A DNA stretch of 39,401 nucleotides from Bacillota bacterium (GTDB lineage Bacteria > Bacillota > Sulfobacillia > Sulfobacillales > JAIMBI01). A program made the translations under genes and the position numbers. The DNA is taken from the NCBI GenBank assembly GCA_021818685.1, contig JAKATP010000011.1, positions 1-39,401 of the forward strand, in the 5' to 3' direction. This document shows positions 29,524 to 38,373 of the stretch, one piece after another. Position 1 is the stretch's first letter. Each line of letters begins with the position of its first letter. The notes under the pieces were generated by a model that worked only from the letters and a program-made list of their open reading frames with translations, did no database searches and had not been told where the DNA came from.

Positions 29524-30086
29524 ACTGGCTCACGATCGCCGTCCTGGTCTTCCTCGCCCTAGGGGCTCTCGGAGGATTCCGGCGCGGGCTCCTCTTGGTC
29601 GTCTTCAGTCTGGCCGGCTACGTAGGAGGACTCATTGCGGCGGCCCGCTATCAGCACGCGGTGACGAGCTCCCTTATGGCGGTCCTGCCGGTGCGCCGCC
29701 TGGTCATCCGATTTGTGCCCACCGCACAGGGAAGCGCCTTCTCGTATCACCAGGGCGTGAACCTCTTTCACACGATCTTGGGTCTCCTGGTCTTTCTCAT
29801 CATGGTAGGCCTGGCAGAGGCGGTGGCGCGCGCGGTGGGCGTCGCCATCACGCGGGTCGTAGCGAGGCGGGGCCTGCTCGGTGCGGCCAATCGGGTGGGA
29901 GGGCTGGCCGGGGGACTGGCGGAAAACGCTGTCATCGGCGGCCTCATCTTTGGTCTCCTGTTGTCCTTGCCGATCTTTGACGGCACACCCATCCACCATG
30001 TCATTGTGCATAATGCCCTCGCACTCGCTTTGGCCCACTTTGTGAATCATTTCGCAAACTGGCGCGCCGAGAGGTGGGTGGCCTGA
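29514..30086 (+). CDS. CvpA family protein
   Basis: NWLTIAVLVFLALGALGGFRRGLLLVVFSLAGYVGGLIAA. Confidence 0.8.
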   Translation: MVLNWLTIAVLVFLALGALGGFRRGLLLVVFSLAGYVGGLIAAARYQHAVTSSLMAVLPVRRLVIRFVPTAQGSAFSYHQGVNLFHTILGLLVFLIMVGLAEAVARAVGVAITRVVARRGLLGAANRVGGLAGGLAENAVIGGLIFGLLLSLPIFDGTPIHHVIVHNALALALAHFVNHFANWRAERWVA

Positions 30087-30087
30087 T

Positions 30088-30870
30088 ATGCCGTCCCTGA
30101 TCGCGCAGCGCGCCCTCGCGATTGCGGTCATCATTGTCGTGGCAGCCGCTACGGCACGGGTGGCGGCGCTGGTGCTGAGACGGATGGAGGAGCGCCACGC
30201 GCGCACGGGTGCGCAGGGCCGGCATACCACCATCTTCCCGCTTCTTCGAGACATCGTGCGTTATCTTATCGACTTTCTCGCGCTCGTCATCGCGCTCGAC
30301 AAAGTCGGCATCAATACCGCCTCGATTCTGGCGGGCGCCGGCGTTGTGGGATTAGCGGTGAGCTTTGGTGCTCAGAGCGTCGTGCAGGACTTCGTCACTG
30401 GGGCGTTTTTGCTGTATGAGGATCAATTCCAAGTCGGGGAGCAAATTGGACTGCCGGGACTCAATCTTACCGGCACCGTGGTGGAGGTGGGACTCCGCAC
30501 GACTCGCTTGAGGGCGGTTGGAGGCGAGCTTATCACGGTGCCGAACCGCTTCATCACGGAAGTCACCAATTTTACCCGTAGTGTGGCCCGGGAGGATACC
30601 GTGTCGGTGATCCTGCCGGCTCGTCTCGACGCCGACCCCCGGGATGTGCGGCGGACGCTCGAACGGGTGGCGGCGGCGGTCGATAGCCGCGCCGGCGTAG
30701 CGGGGATGACGGATGCCACGGGGGGCGTCCAGCTTTGGACTCTTACCGCCACCGTGCCCCCGCAGGACCACGACATCGCCGAAAAGCTTCGAGAACAGGG
30801 ACTTTACGAACTGGGACGGGCCGGCATGCTTCGAGGTCCAGCGCTGGAGGGTGGAGCAGATGGAGCGTAA
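30088..30870 (+). CDS. small-conductance mechanosensitive ion channel (MscS family)
   Basis: ALDKVGINTASILAGAGVVGLAVSFGAQSVVQDFVTGAFLLYEDQFQVGEQI. Confidence 0.93.
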   Translation: MPSLIAQRALAIAVIIVVAAATARVAALVLRRMEERHARTGAQGRHTTIFPLLRDIVRYLIDFLALVIALDKVGINTASILAGAGVVGLAVSFGAQSVVQDFVTGAFLLYEDQFQVGEQIGLPGLNLTGTVVEVGLRTTRLRAVGGELITVPNRFITEVTNFTRSVAREDTVSVILPARLDADPRDVRRTLERVAAAVDSRAGVAGMTDATGGVQLWTLTATVPPQDHDIAEKLREQGLYELGRAGMLRGPALEGGADGA

Positions 30871-31099
30871 GCGCTACGAGCTCGGGATGGTGGTGCAGCT
30901 CAAAAAGGGACATCCGTGCGGCACCGACCGCTGGGAGATCACTCGGACCGGGCTCGATTTCGGATTGCGATGCCTAGGGTGCGGCCACCGGGTCATGCTC
31001 GCGCGGGAGAAGTTTGAGCGGGCCGTAAAACGGGTGATCGTGGAGGCGGGCTCCCAAGGGGGGCCGTCTCCTGGCGGGCCACCGACGGGTACGGTATAA
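30860..31099 (+). CDS. DUF951 family protein
   Basis: ATG at 30860 in frame of ORF 30713: MERKRYELGMVVQLKKGHPCGTDRWEITRTGLDFGLRCLGCGHRVMLAREKFERAVKRVI. Confidence 0.88.
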   Translation: MERKRYELGMVVQLKKGHPCGTDRWEITRTGLDFGLRCLGCGHRVMLAREKFERAVKRVIVEAGSQGGPSPGGPPTGTV

Positions 31100-31196
31100 T
31101 GACGCGCACTCGGGTCAATCGATCCGGCTATCTATCCCGCCCCGGACGTGTGCTGGGGCCGCCCGCAAGGGTGCCCGTGGGAGGAGGTGAACAGGT

Positions 31197-31487
31197 TTGG
31201 CTCAATATGAGCTGATGAGCATCATTCGCCCCGACTTGGACGACGAACACGTCGAGTCTGCAGTGGAATCCCTCACAAACATCGTGACGCAGTCCGGCGG
31301 CACCATCGAACAGGTGGACAAGTGGGGCAAGCGCCATCTGTCCTATCCGATTGAGGGCCACCCCGACGGATACTATGTCGTGGTGTCCTTCAACGGCAAG
31401 GGCCCCATTAGCAACGAGATCATGCGCGTACTCAATCTCACCGAGGCAGTCATGCGCTCCATCGTCGTGCGGACCGACCCCGACTAG
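31197..31487 (+). CDS. rpsF: 30S ribosomal protein S6
   Basis: YELMSIIRPDLDDEHVESAVESLTNIV...KRHLSYPIEGHPDGYYVVVSF; TTG start after GGAGGAGGTG. Confidence 0.96.
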   Translation: MAQYELMSIIRPDLDDEHVESAVESLTNIVTQSGGTIEQVDKWGKRHLSYPIEGHPDGYYVVVSFNGKGPISNEIMRVLNLTEAVMRSIVVRTDPD

Positions 31488-31552
31488 AACCATGCAGGCC
31501 GTGGCAGCCCACATCCCTGGCGTTTCGGCGGCAGCTATACAAGGAGGGCAAT

Positions 31553-31945
31553 ATGCTGAACCGAGTGATCCTGATCGGGCGTCTGACCCGCGATCCGGAA
31601 CTGCGTGTGACCAGTCAGTCCGGGGTTCCTATGGCCTCCTTCAGTATAGCGGTCGACCGTCCTTACCAGAGCCAGAGCGGGCAGCGGGAGACCGACTTCA
31701 TCGACTGCGTGGCGTGGAGGCGGCTCGCCGAGACCGTGGCCGAGCACATGCGCAAGGGCCGTCTCATCGCGGTCGAGGGTCGTCTGCAGATCCGCAACTA
31801 CGAGACCCAGGATGGCCAGCGGCGGCGCGTGGCCGAGGTGGTGGCCGATGACGTCCGCTTCCTGGATCGACCGCGTGACACCGACCGGGAAGGGGCCCGG
31901 AGCAGCGAAGAGGATGTGCAGATGCCGGAGGACCTTCCGTTCTGA
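31553..31945 (+). CDS. ssb: single-stranded DNA-binding protein
   Basis: MLNRVILIGRLTRDPELRVTSQSG...; C-terminal EDLPF. Confidence 0.97.
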   Translation: MLNRVILIGRLTRDPELRVTSQSGVPMASFSIAVDRPYQSQSGQRETDFIDCVAWRRLAETVAEHMRKGRLIAVEGRLQIRNYETQDGQRRRVAEVVADDVRFLDRPRDTDREGARSSEEDVQMPEDLPF

Positions 31946-32020
31946 AAACCACACCGAAATCGCGGTTTTGGGGCGCGGGTCTCCCTTTAGCCAGCCGAGC
32001 AGAACCGATGGGAGAGGAGG

Positions 32021-32257
32021 ATGACAGTGCGTAGAGAGCGTGGAAGACGTCCCAAGAAAAAGGTGTGCTCGTTTTGTGTAGACAAGGTCACCCGGGTGGA
32101 CTTCAAGGAAGCCAACCGCTTGCGGCGCTACGTAAGTGAGCGTGGTAAGATGCTGCCCCGGCGCGTTTCGGGCAATTGTGCCAAGCATCAGCGGCAGTTG
32201 ACGGTTGCCATCAAGCAGGCCCGGGTCATGGCGCTGCTGCCGTTTACGGTCGAGTAG
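32021..32257 (+). CDS. rpsR: 30S ribosomal protein S18
   Basis: [52 protein letters not shown]. Confidence 0.97.
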   Translation: MTVRRERGRRPKKKVCSFCVDKVTRVDFKEANRLRRYVSERGKMLPRRVSGNCAKHQRQLTVAIKQARVMALLPFTVE

Positions 32258-32285
32258 CGCGGAGCGATGGAAAGGACACGACGCC

Positions 32286-32726
32286 ATGCAGGTCATCTTT
32301 CTGCAAGACGTGTCGGGCGTGGCCCGGCGCGGGGATGTGAAGGAGGTTAAGGACGGTTACGCCCGCAACTACCTCCTGCCCCGCAAGCTGGCCGAACCTG
32401 CTACCGAGGGCCGCCTGAAGTCCCTGCAGGCGCAGCATCAGGCTCAGGAACGCAAGCGGACTCGTCTCATGGATCAGGCTCGGCAGATGGCGGAGTCCCT
32501 GCGGACCGTGCGGGTGGACATCAAAGCGCGGGTCGGCGACTCCGGACGGTTGTTCGGGGCCGTGACGAGCCAGGATGTGGCGAACGCGCTCGGCGAAATG
32601 GGCTTTAGCGTGGACCGAAAAAGTCTGCGCATGGATGCCCTCAAAACACTCGGCGACCACGAGGTGCCGGTGCATCTTCACGAAGGCGTCACGGTCACGC
32701 TCACGGTGCGGGTGGTGCCGGCATGA
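32286..32726 (+). CDS. rplI: 50S ribosomal protein L9
   Basis: MQVIFLQDVSGVARRGDVKEVKDGYARNYLLPRKLA. Confidence 0.97.
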   Translation: MQVIFLQDVSGVARRGDVKEVKDGYARNYLLPRKLAEPATEGRLKSLQAQHQAQERKRTRLMDQARQMAESLRTVRVDIKARVGDSGRLFGAVTSQDVANALGEMGFSVDRKSLRMDALKTLGDHEVPVHLHEGVTVTLTVRVVPA

Positions 32727-34618
32727 GTACGACTGATCGGACCGGCCGCAACGGCCGTACCGTTCGAACGAGCCGTCCGCGGCTTCAGGTGCTGGAGCGG
32801 CGGATTCAGGCGCTCTACGATCTTTTGGTGCAGGTTTACGGACCTGAGCGGCTGGTATTAAAGGCCGGCAAGCTGCAGGCGCTCCGCGATCTAAGGGCAG
32901 AGGATCCCGGGCGGAAGCTTCTGGGCTTGAAGAAGATCGTGATGGAAGATCCATCGCTCGCGGAGGTTCCCACGGCTCACGAGCTTTCGCGGGAGCTTGA
33001 TCTCCTCGAAGAGGAACTGGCGGACCTCCTGGCGCGGAGGACGCTTGAAGAAGATCTCGAAAAGCGCATCGCCGAGCGCATGCAAGAGCGGCATGAGGAG
33101 TACGTGCGCGATATCCGCCTGCAGCTTATTAAAGAAGAGAGTGGGCCGGAGACTCCGGAGACGCAGCGCAAGCTAAAGCGCCTCGAGGATCTTGAGACGC
33201 GGCATCTCGAACAGTCCGCGCTCGACATCATGCGCCCCTCCTCGTTGGAGGAAGTAGTGGGCCAGGATGCCGCGATCCGGGCTCTATTGGCCAAGCTGTC
33301 ATCGCCTTACCCGCAGCATCTTCTGCTCTACGGGCCGCCAGGCGTGGGTAAGACCACGGTGGCGCGGCTTGCACTGGAGGCCGCGCGGCAAAGGCCCGGA
33401 AGCGTCTTCGGCGACGACGCGCCGTTTGTTGAGGTGGACGGGGCGACGCTGCGCTGGGATCCACGCGAGGTGACAAACCCGCTTCTCGGCTCCGTGCACG
33501 ACCCTATCTATCAGGGCGCGCGCCGGGATTTAGCCGAAGGGGGCATCCCCGAGCCTAAGCCGGGTCTAGTGACCGAAGCCCACGGCGGTGTGCTCTTTAT
33601 AGATGAGATTGGTGAGATGGACCCCGTCCTCCAGAATAAGCTCCTGAAAGTCCTCGAGGACAAGCGAGTCAAGTTCGACTCGGCTTATTATGATCCGGAC
33701 GATCCGGCCGTCCCCCAATACGTGAAGAAGATGTTCAGTGAAGGCGCACCGGCCGACTTTGTTCTCATCGGCGCTACCACCCGGAGTCCGGAGGAGATCT
33801 CTCCCGCACTGCGTTCTCGCTCGGCGGAGGTATTCTTCGACCCCCTGGAACCTTCCCAGGTGGAGGAGATCGCCGCCGAGGCGGCCCTGCGCATCGGAGT
33901 GGAGCTGGAGCCGGAGGCCTCCCGGATGCTCTCGCGCTACACGCTGGAGGGTCGACGGGTGGTGACGCTCCTAGCCGACGCGGTGAGCCTGGCGCTTCTG
34001 GGTCAGGAAAATCCGGGTGTGGTGACGGTGCGTCATGTGGTGGATGCCGTGCAGTCGGCGCGGCTCCCGCGGGTGGCCCTGTCGCACAAGGACGAGCCGC
34101 CCCAGATCGGGCGCGTGTACGGGTTGGCGGTAGCGGGATTCCAGGGGACTGTACTGGAGGTTGAGGCCGCGTGCTTTCCGGCCCGGGAAGAAGGTCGGGG
34201 ACAGGTTCGCTTCAACGAGACCGCCGGCACGATGACCAAAGACTCGGTGTTCAATGCCGCCACGGTCCTGCGGGCCCTGACGGGCAAGGACCCTCAGGCA
34301 TATGACTTTCATGTGAACGTCGTGGGCGGGGCTCAGGTGGACGGCCCGTCGGCGGGGGCTGCCATCTTCCTTGCGCTCTACAGCGCCATTACCGGTATCC
34401 CCCTCCGCCAAGACGTCGCCGTAACCGGCGAACTGTCACTGTCAGGCGAGCTCCGGGCCATCGGCGGCGTGTCGGAGAAAGTCTTTGGAGCGCGTCAGGC
34501 GGACATGAAGGTGGTGGTGGTGCCCGAGGCCAACCGCGACGACGTGCCGGCCAACCCGGGCATCGAGGTGAAGCCGGTGCGCACGGCGGCGGAGCTGGTG
34601 AAGGCGCTCACGCCGTGA
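32723..34618 (+). CDS. Lon-family ATP-dependent protease, LonC-like
   Basis: N-terminal coiled coil, Walker A LLLYGPPGVGKTT, Walker B GGVLFIDEIGEMD, Ser-Lys protease region DGPSAGAAIF...GGVSEKVFGARQA; located between rplI and dnaB. Confidence 0.88.
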   Translation: MSTTDRTGRNGRTVRTSRPRLQVLERRIQALYDLLVQVYGPERLVLKAGKLQALRDLRAEDPGRKLLGLKKIVMEDPSLAEVPTAHELSRELDLLEEELADLLARRTLEEDLEKRIAERMQERHEEYVRDIRLQLIKEESGPETPETQRKLKRLEDLETRHLEQSALDIMRPSSLEEVVGQDAAIRALLAKLSSPYPQHLLLYGPPGVGKTTVARLALEAARQRPGSVFGDDAPFVEVDGATLRWDPREVTNPLLGSVHDPIYQGARRDLAEGGIPEPKPGLVTEAHGGVLFIDEIGEMDPVLQNKLLKVLEDKRVKFDSAYYDPDDPAVPQYVKKMFSEGAPADFVLIGATTRSPEEISPALRSRSAEVFFDPLEPSQVEEIAAEAALRIGVELEPEASRMLSRYTLEGRRVVTLLADAVSLALLGQENPGVVTVRHVVDAVQSARLPRVALSHKDEPPQIGRVYGLAVAGFQGTVLEVEAACFPAREEGRGQVRFNETAGTMTKDSVFNAATVLRALTGKDPQAYDFHVNVVGGAQVDGPSAGAAIFLALYSAITGIPLRQDVAVTGELSLSGELRAIGGVSEKVFGARQADMKVVVVPEANRDDVPANPGIEVKPVRTAAELVKALTP

Positions 34619-35946
34619 CGAACGACATCGACCGCCTCCCTCCCCAGAACCTGGAGGCTGAACTTGCCGTACTGGGCGCCATCCTCATCGACCCCAGTTC
34701 CGTCGACGATGTCGCCCAAATTCTGAGTGCCGAAGACTTCTACCGCGACGCGCACCGTGAGGTGTTCGAGGCCGTGGTCGAGCTCTTGAACCAGAACGGC
34801 GGCCACCAGATTGACGTCATCACCGTGTCTGAGGCACTCCGCCGCCGGGGCACGCTCGACAACGTAGGCGGCCTGGCCTTTTTGATGGAGCTGGCGCAGG
34901 TGGTGCCCACGGCCGCGCATGCGATCTACTACGCCGAGATTGTGCACGAGCGGGCCGTGCTCCGCCGGCTCATCGAAGCCGGGAGCCGGATTGTGGGCAT
35001 GGCCTTTCAGGCGGACACGTCGCCCGCCGAGATTCTAGAGCAGGCCCAGCATACGTTGTCGGAACTGGCTCAAAAAGGTCGACGCGAGCCCGAACGGCTT
35101 CACCGCGTGCTGGTCCAGGCGCTCGAGCGCGTGGAAAAGCTGGCCGGACAAAAGGGCTTGGCGGGCCTATCGACCGGGTTTGGGGATCTGGACCGGCTGA
35201 CGTCGGGTCTGCAGCCCGCTGACTTCCTGGTTGTGGCAGCCCGCCCGTCCATGGGGAAGACCAACTTTTGTCTGAACATCGCCCGCCACGTGGCGCTGCG
35301 AGAGCGGGCCACGGTGGCCATCTTCAGCCTTGAGATGTCGCGGGAGCAGCTTGCGATGCGCCTCATGGCGGCGGAAGCCGACATCGACGGTCAGCGGCTC
35401 CGGAACGGAGACCTGGGCGAGGAACAGTGGCAGCGTCTTACGCAGGCGCTGGGACGACTGGGCGATGCGCCTATCTACATCGATGACGCGGCTGGTCTCT
35501 CCCCACTGGAGCTTGCCGCCAAGGCCCGGGCGCTGCATCGCCGGGTCCCGCTTGGCCTTATCATCATCGACTATCTGCAGCTCATGTCGGGTCGGCAGCG
35601 CACGGAGAACCGCCAGCAGGAGATCTCGGAAATTTCGCGGAGTCTGAAAGGCCTGGCGCGGGAGCTTGATGTGCCGGTGCTCACGCTTTCCCAGCTTTCA
35701 CGGGCCGTGGAGAGCCGCACCGATAAACGGCCTATGCTGTCGGATCTCCGTGAGTCGGGCGCCATCGAGCAGGACGCGGACCTGGTGGCGTTCATCTATC
35801 GCGACGACTACTATGTGAAGGACAGCGAGTCCCAGGGACAGGCCGAGGTCATCATCGCCAAGCAGCGGAACGGACCGACGGGCGTCGTTCACCTCATGTT
35901 CCGGAAGGATACGGGAAAATTTCTCAGCATCGCGGCCGAGCGCTGA
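34615..35946 (+). CDS. dnaB: replicative DNA helicase DnaB
   Basis: PPQNLEAELAVLGAILIDP, VVAARPSMGKTNFCLNIA, IIDYLQLMSG. Confidence 0.98.
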   Translation: MTNDIDRLPPQNLEAELAVLGAILIDPSSVDDVAQILSAEDFYRDAHREVFEAVVELLNQNGGHQIDVITVSEALRRRGTLDNVGGLAFLMELAQVVPTAAHAIYYAEIVHERAVLRRLIEAGSRIVGMAFQADTSPAEILEQAQHTLSELAQKGRREPERLHRVLVQALERVEKLAGQKGLAGLSTGFGDLDRLTSGLQPADFLVVAARPSMGKTNFCLNIARHVALRERATVAIFSLEMSREQLAMRLMAAEADIDGQRLRNGDLGEEQWQRLTQALGRLGDAPIYIDDAAGLSPLELAAKARALHRRVPLGLIIIDYLQLMSGRQRTENRQQEISEISRSLKGLARELDVPVLTLSQLSRAVESRTDKRPMLSDLRESGAIEQDADLVAFIYRDDYYVKDSESQGQAEVIIAKQRNGPTGVVHLMFRKDTGKFLSIAAER

Positions 35947-36004
35947 CGCTGGACCTGCCCTCGCCGGCAGGATCTGATGTGGCCGTTTTTAGGAGGCGCC
36001 TGTC

Positions 36005-37288
36005 TTGTCCGCAGTAGTCATCGTCGGGGCACAGTTCGGCGACGAGGGTAAAGGCAAGGTCACGAATTTCCTGGCCGCCAAGGCGGACATGGTCGTCCGG
36101 CACCAAGGGGGCGCCAACGCCGGCCACACGGTAGTGGTGGAGGACCGCACGTTCAAGCTCCATCTCATTCCCTCGGGCATTCTCTACCCCAAAAAGATTT
36201 CGGTCATTGCCAACGGGGTTGTGGTGGACCCCGAAGATCTGGTGAAAGAGATGGACTACCTTCTCTCCGAAGGCATCACGCTCGACGGACTTCGCGTCTC
36301 CACCCAGGCCCATCTCGTAATGCCGTATCATAAGCGGCTTGACGCGCTGCAAGAGGGACGGCGGGGCGACGCCCGCATCGGCACCACCCTGCGGGGAATC
36401 GGGCCGGCATACATGGATAAGGCGGGCCGTACCGGCATTCGGGTGGGACAGCTCAAATCGCCTGCCGAGTTCCGGGAGCTCGTTCATCAGCAAGTTCGGG
36501 AGAAGAACCGGCTGTTTGTCGAGGCCGGGGAAGAGCCGGATGACCCCGACGCTATGGTAGACCAGTATTTAAGCCTTGGGGAGCGACTCCTGCCCTATCT
36601 GGTCAACACGCCGGCCCTTATCAACGATGCGCTCGACCACGAACAAAATGTGCTCTTTGAAGGGGCGCAGGGCTCACTCCTCGACATCGACCATGGCACG
36701 TATCCCTATGTGACGTCGTCACACCCGGTAGCGGGCGGTGCCTGCATCGGCGCGGGAGTCGGGCCCACACGTATAGACCAGGTGTACGGCGTGTTGAAGG
36801 CCTATACCTCCCGAGTCGGTGACGGGCCCTTCCCGACGGAACTTTCAGGCAATCTCGCGCACGAGATCCGCGAGCGCGGGCAGGAGTATGGCACCACCAC
36901 CGGTAGGCCCCGCCGCGTGGGGTGGCTCGACGGAGTCGCGCTCCGGCAGTCCGCACGCGTCAATGGCATGACCGGGGTTGCCGTCACCCGACTGGACGTC
37001 CTAGACGGGCTGCCAACGCTGCAGATTGCGACCCGTTACCGATTCCCGGACGGGAGCGTCAGCACCGATCTGCCCGAGGATCTGTCCACGCTCGCCCAGG
37101 CGGAACCTGAATATGCGATAACGCCGGGGTGGGATGCGCCGACGACCGGAGCTCGGCGCCTGGAAGATCTGCCGGCGGCCGCCCGGCATTATCTGGATCG
37201 TATTGGCGAAATTACCGGTGTACCAGTGGTGATGGTGTCGGTTGGTGCGGAGCGTGCGCGAACGATTGTTACCGGCTCGCTTTTTTAA
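36005..37288 (+). CDS. purA: adenylosuccinate synthetase
   Basis: VIVGAQFGDEGKGKVTNFLA, QGGANAGHTVVV, GTTLRGIGPAYMDKAGRTGIRVG. Confidence 0.98.
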   Translation: MSAVVIVGAQFGDEGKGKVTNFLAAKADMVVRHQGGANAGHTVVVEDRTFKLHLIPSGILYPKKISVIANGVVVDPEDLVKEMDYLLSEGITLDGLRVSTQAHLVMPYHKRLDALQEGRRGDARIGTTLRGIGPAYMDKAGRTGIRVGQLKSPAEFRELVHQQVREKNRLFVEAGEEPDDPDAMVDQYLSLGERLLPYLVNTPALINDALDHEQNVLFEGAQGSLLDIDHGTYPYVTSSHPVAGGACIGAGVGPTRIDQVYGVLKAYTSRVGDGPFPTELSGNLAHEIRERGQEYGTTTGRPRRVGWLDGVALRQSARVNGMTGVAVTRLDVLDGLPTLQIATRYRFPDGSVSTDLPEDLSTLAQAEPEYAITPGWDAPTTGARRLEDLPAAARHYLDRIGEITGVPVVMVSVGAERARTIVTGSLF

Positions 37289-37303
37289 CAACCGCAGGCG
37301 GGT

Positions 37304-37332
37304 TTGACGAGGCGACGGCGGCTCATTATACT
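37304..37332 (+). promoter_or_regulatory. promoter of tRNA-Gly
   Basis: TTGACG - 17 bp - TATACT. Confidence 0.75.
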
Positions 37333-37341
37333 GAGGCACAC

Positions 37342-37417
37342 GCGGAAGTAGTTCAGTTGGTAGAACGTCGGCTTCCCAAGCCGAAAGTCGCGGGTTCGAG
37401 TCCCGTCTTCCGCTCCA
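37342..37417 (+). tRNA. tRNA-Gly(CCC), CCA encoded
   Basis: GCGGAAGTAGTTCAGTTGGTAGAACGTCGGCTTCCCAAGCCGAAAGTCGCGGGTTCGAGTCCCGTCTTCCGCTCCA. Confidence 0.95.
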
Positions 37418-37429
37418 GTTTTTCGCGTT

Positions 37430-37456
37430 GGCGGCCCTGCGGGGCTGCCTTTTCTT
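37430..37456 (+). terminator. intrinsic terminator after tRNA-Gly
   Basis: GGCGGCCC-TGCG-GGGCTGCC stem (one G-U pair) followed by TTTTCTT. Confidence 0.7.
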
Positions 37457-37870
37457 GTTACGCCCGGCAGTGTAAGACGCTGGCCGAAAGCCCGTACCCG
37501 AGCCCGATTCGGAGCGCGGGTACACCAACTGTCCAGGCTTGATGACATCTGCGCAAAGACCGGTCCGTGTCCCCGCCCCTGAGGAGCGTATCTTTCTGTA
37601 CGGGCCGCGTAACGGCGCGTCGCCGACGAGGAATCTAATCAAGGCTCCAGGTGGTGTGGGCGTCAGGGGTGCGCGCATCTTTGACCACGTACCCGGGCGA
37701 GGGGCCGAATGACTGCCCGAGGGGCGCGAAGCCGCGCCGGGCACGAGAAGCCCTGGGACGTAGGTCATGGCGTCTTCCTTGCAATCTCCACGACGCTTCG
37801 TGGCGCCACGCGCAGCCTGGTAGACGAAGCACGCGGGGTGACGCCCAAGGCATGAAGAGACGAGACGGCA

Positions 37871-37900
37871 TTGCGGTCGGCTTTACGCAGTTGATATACT
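37871..37900 (+). promoter_or_regulatory. promoter of tRNA-Thr
   Basis: TTGCGG - 18 bp - TATACT with extended -10 TGA. Confidence 0.6.
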
Positions 37901-37909
37901 AATGGGCGC

Positions 37910-37985
37910 GCTGGCGTAGCTCAGTTGGTAGAGCGGTCGATTCGTAATCGACAGGTCGGGAGTTCAAGTCTCCCCGTCAGCTCCA
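37910..37985 (+). tRNA. tRNA-Thr(CGT), CCA encoded
   Basis: GCTGGCGTAGCTCAGTTGGTAGAGCGGTCGATTCGTAATCGACAGGTCGGGAGTTCAAGTCTCCCCGTCAGCTCCA. Confidence 0.95.
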
Positions 37986-37997
37986 TAATTTTTGAAG

Positions 37998-38020
37998 CCC
38001 CGCAAGGATTGCGGGGTTTT
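37998..38020 (+). terminator. intrinsic terminator after tRNA-Thr
   Basis: CCCCGCAA-GGA-TTGCGGGG perfect 8-bp stem then TTTT. Confidence 0.85.
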
Positions 38021-38045
38021 CTCGTTGCTAAGAATCGGTGTTCAG

Positions 38046-38373
38046 AGCGAGGGCTATGCGTCGCCAAAGTGGTCGCAGAAGTCGGCAGCGGTCTGAATGG
38101 GCACCGGAAGGGCCTATCGGCCGTGTTGCGTTCACCGGAATGCGGCGTGATCGTGGTCGAGCATAGGGACTGCCTGACGCGATTCGGATCGGAGTACATC
38201 GAGGCGGCCTTAGCCGCGCCGGGTAGGAGATTGGTCGTCGTGGACCCGGAAGAGGTGAAGGACGACCTGGTGCAGGACATGATGGACGTGCTGACCAGCA
38301 TGTGCGCGCGGTTAACGTTCGCCGGTCGGCACGGCACCGGGCCGAGAAGGCGTTGAAGGCGGCGGAGGCATGA
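38046..38373 (+). pseudogene. IS607-family serine recombinase TnpA, N-terminally truncated and frameshifted
   Basis: AKVVAEVGSGLNGHRKGLSAVLRSPECGVIVVEHRDCLTRFGSEYIEAALAAPGRRLVVVDPEEVKDDLVQDMMDVLTSMCARL; the tail ARHRAEKALKAAEA* is in another frame. Confidence 0.82.

Noticed and set aside
31535-32296. 253-aa minus-strand ORF antisense to ssb-rpsR
   Set aside because: Antisense to well-supported ribosomal operon genes
37001-37768. 255-aa minus-strand ORF containing SGRRDSNPRLSAWEADVLPTELLPR
   Set aside because: tRNA-Gly antisense artefact; also antisense to the purA 3' end
37921-38337. Minus-strand 138-aa ORF with IMELTGRLELPTCRLRIDRSTN and the first about 40 residues of the plus ORF 37925..38356
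   Set aside because: Translation of tRNA-Thr and its terminator; only the part after about 38046 matches TnpA
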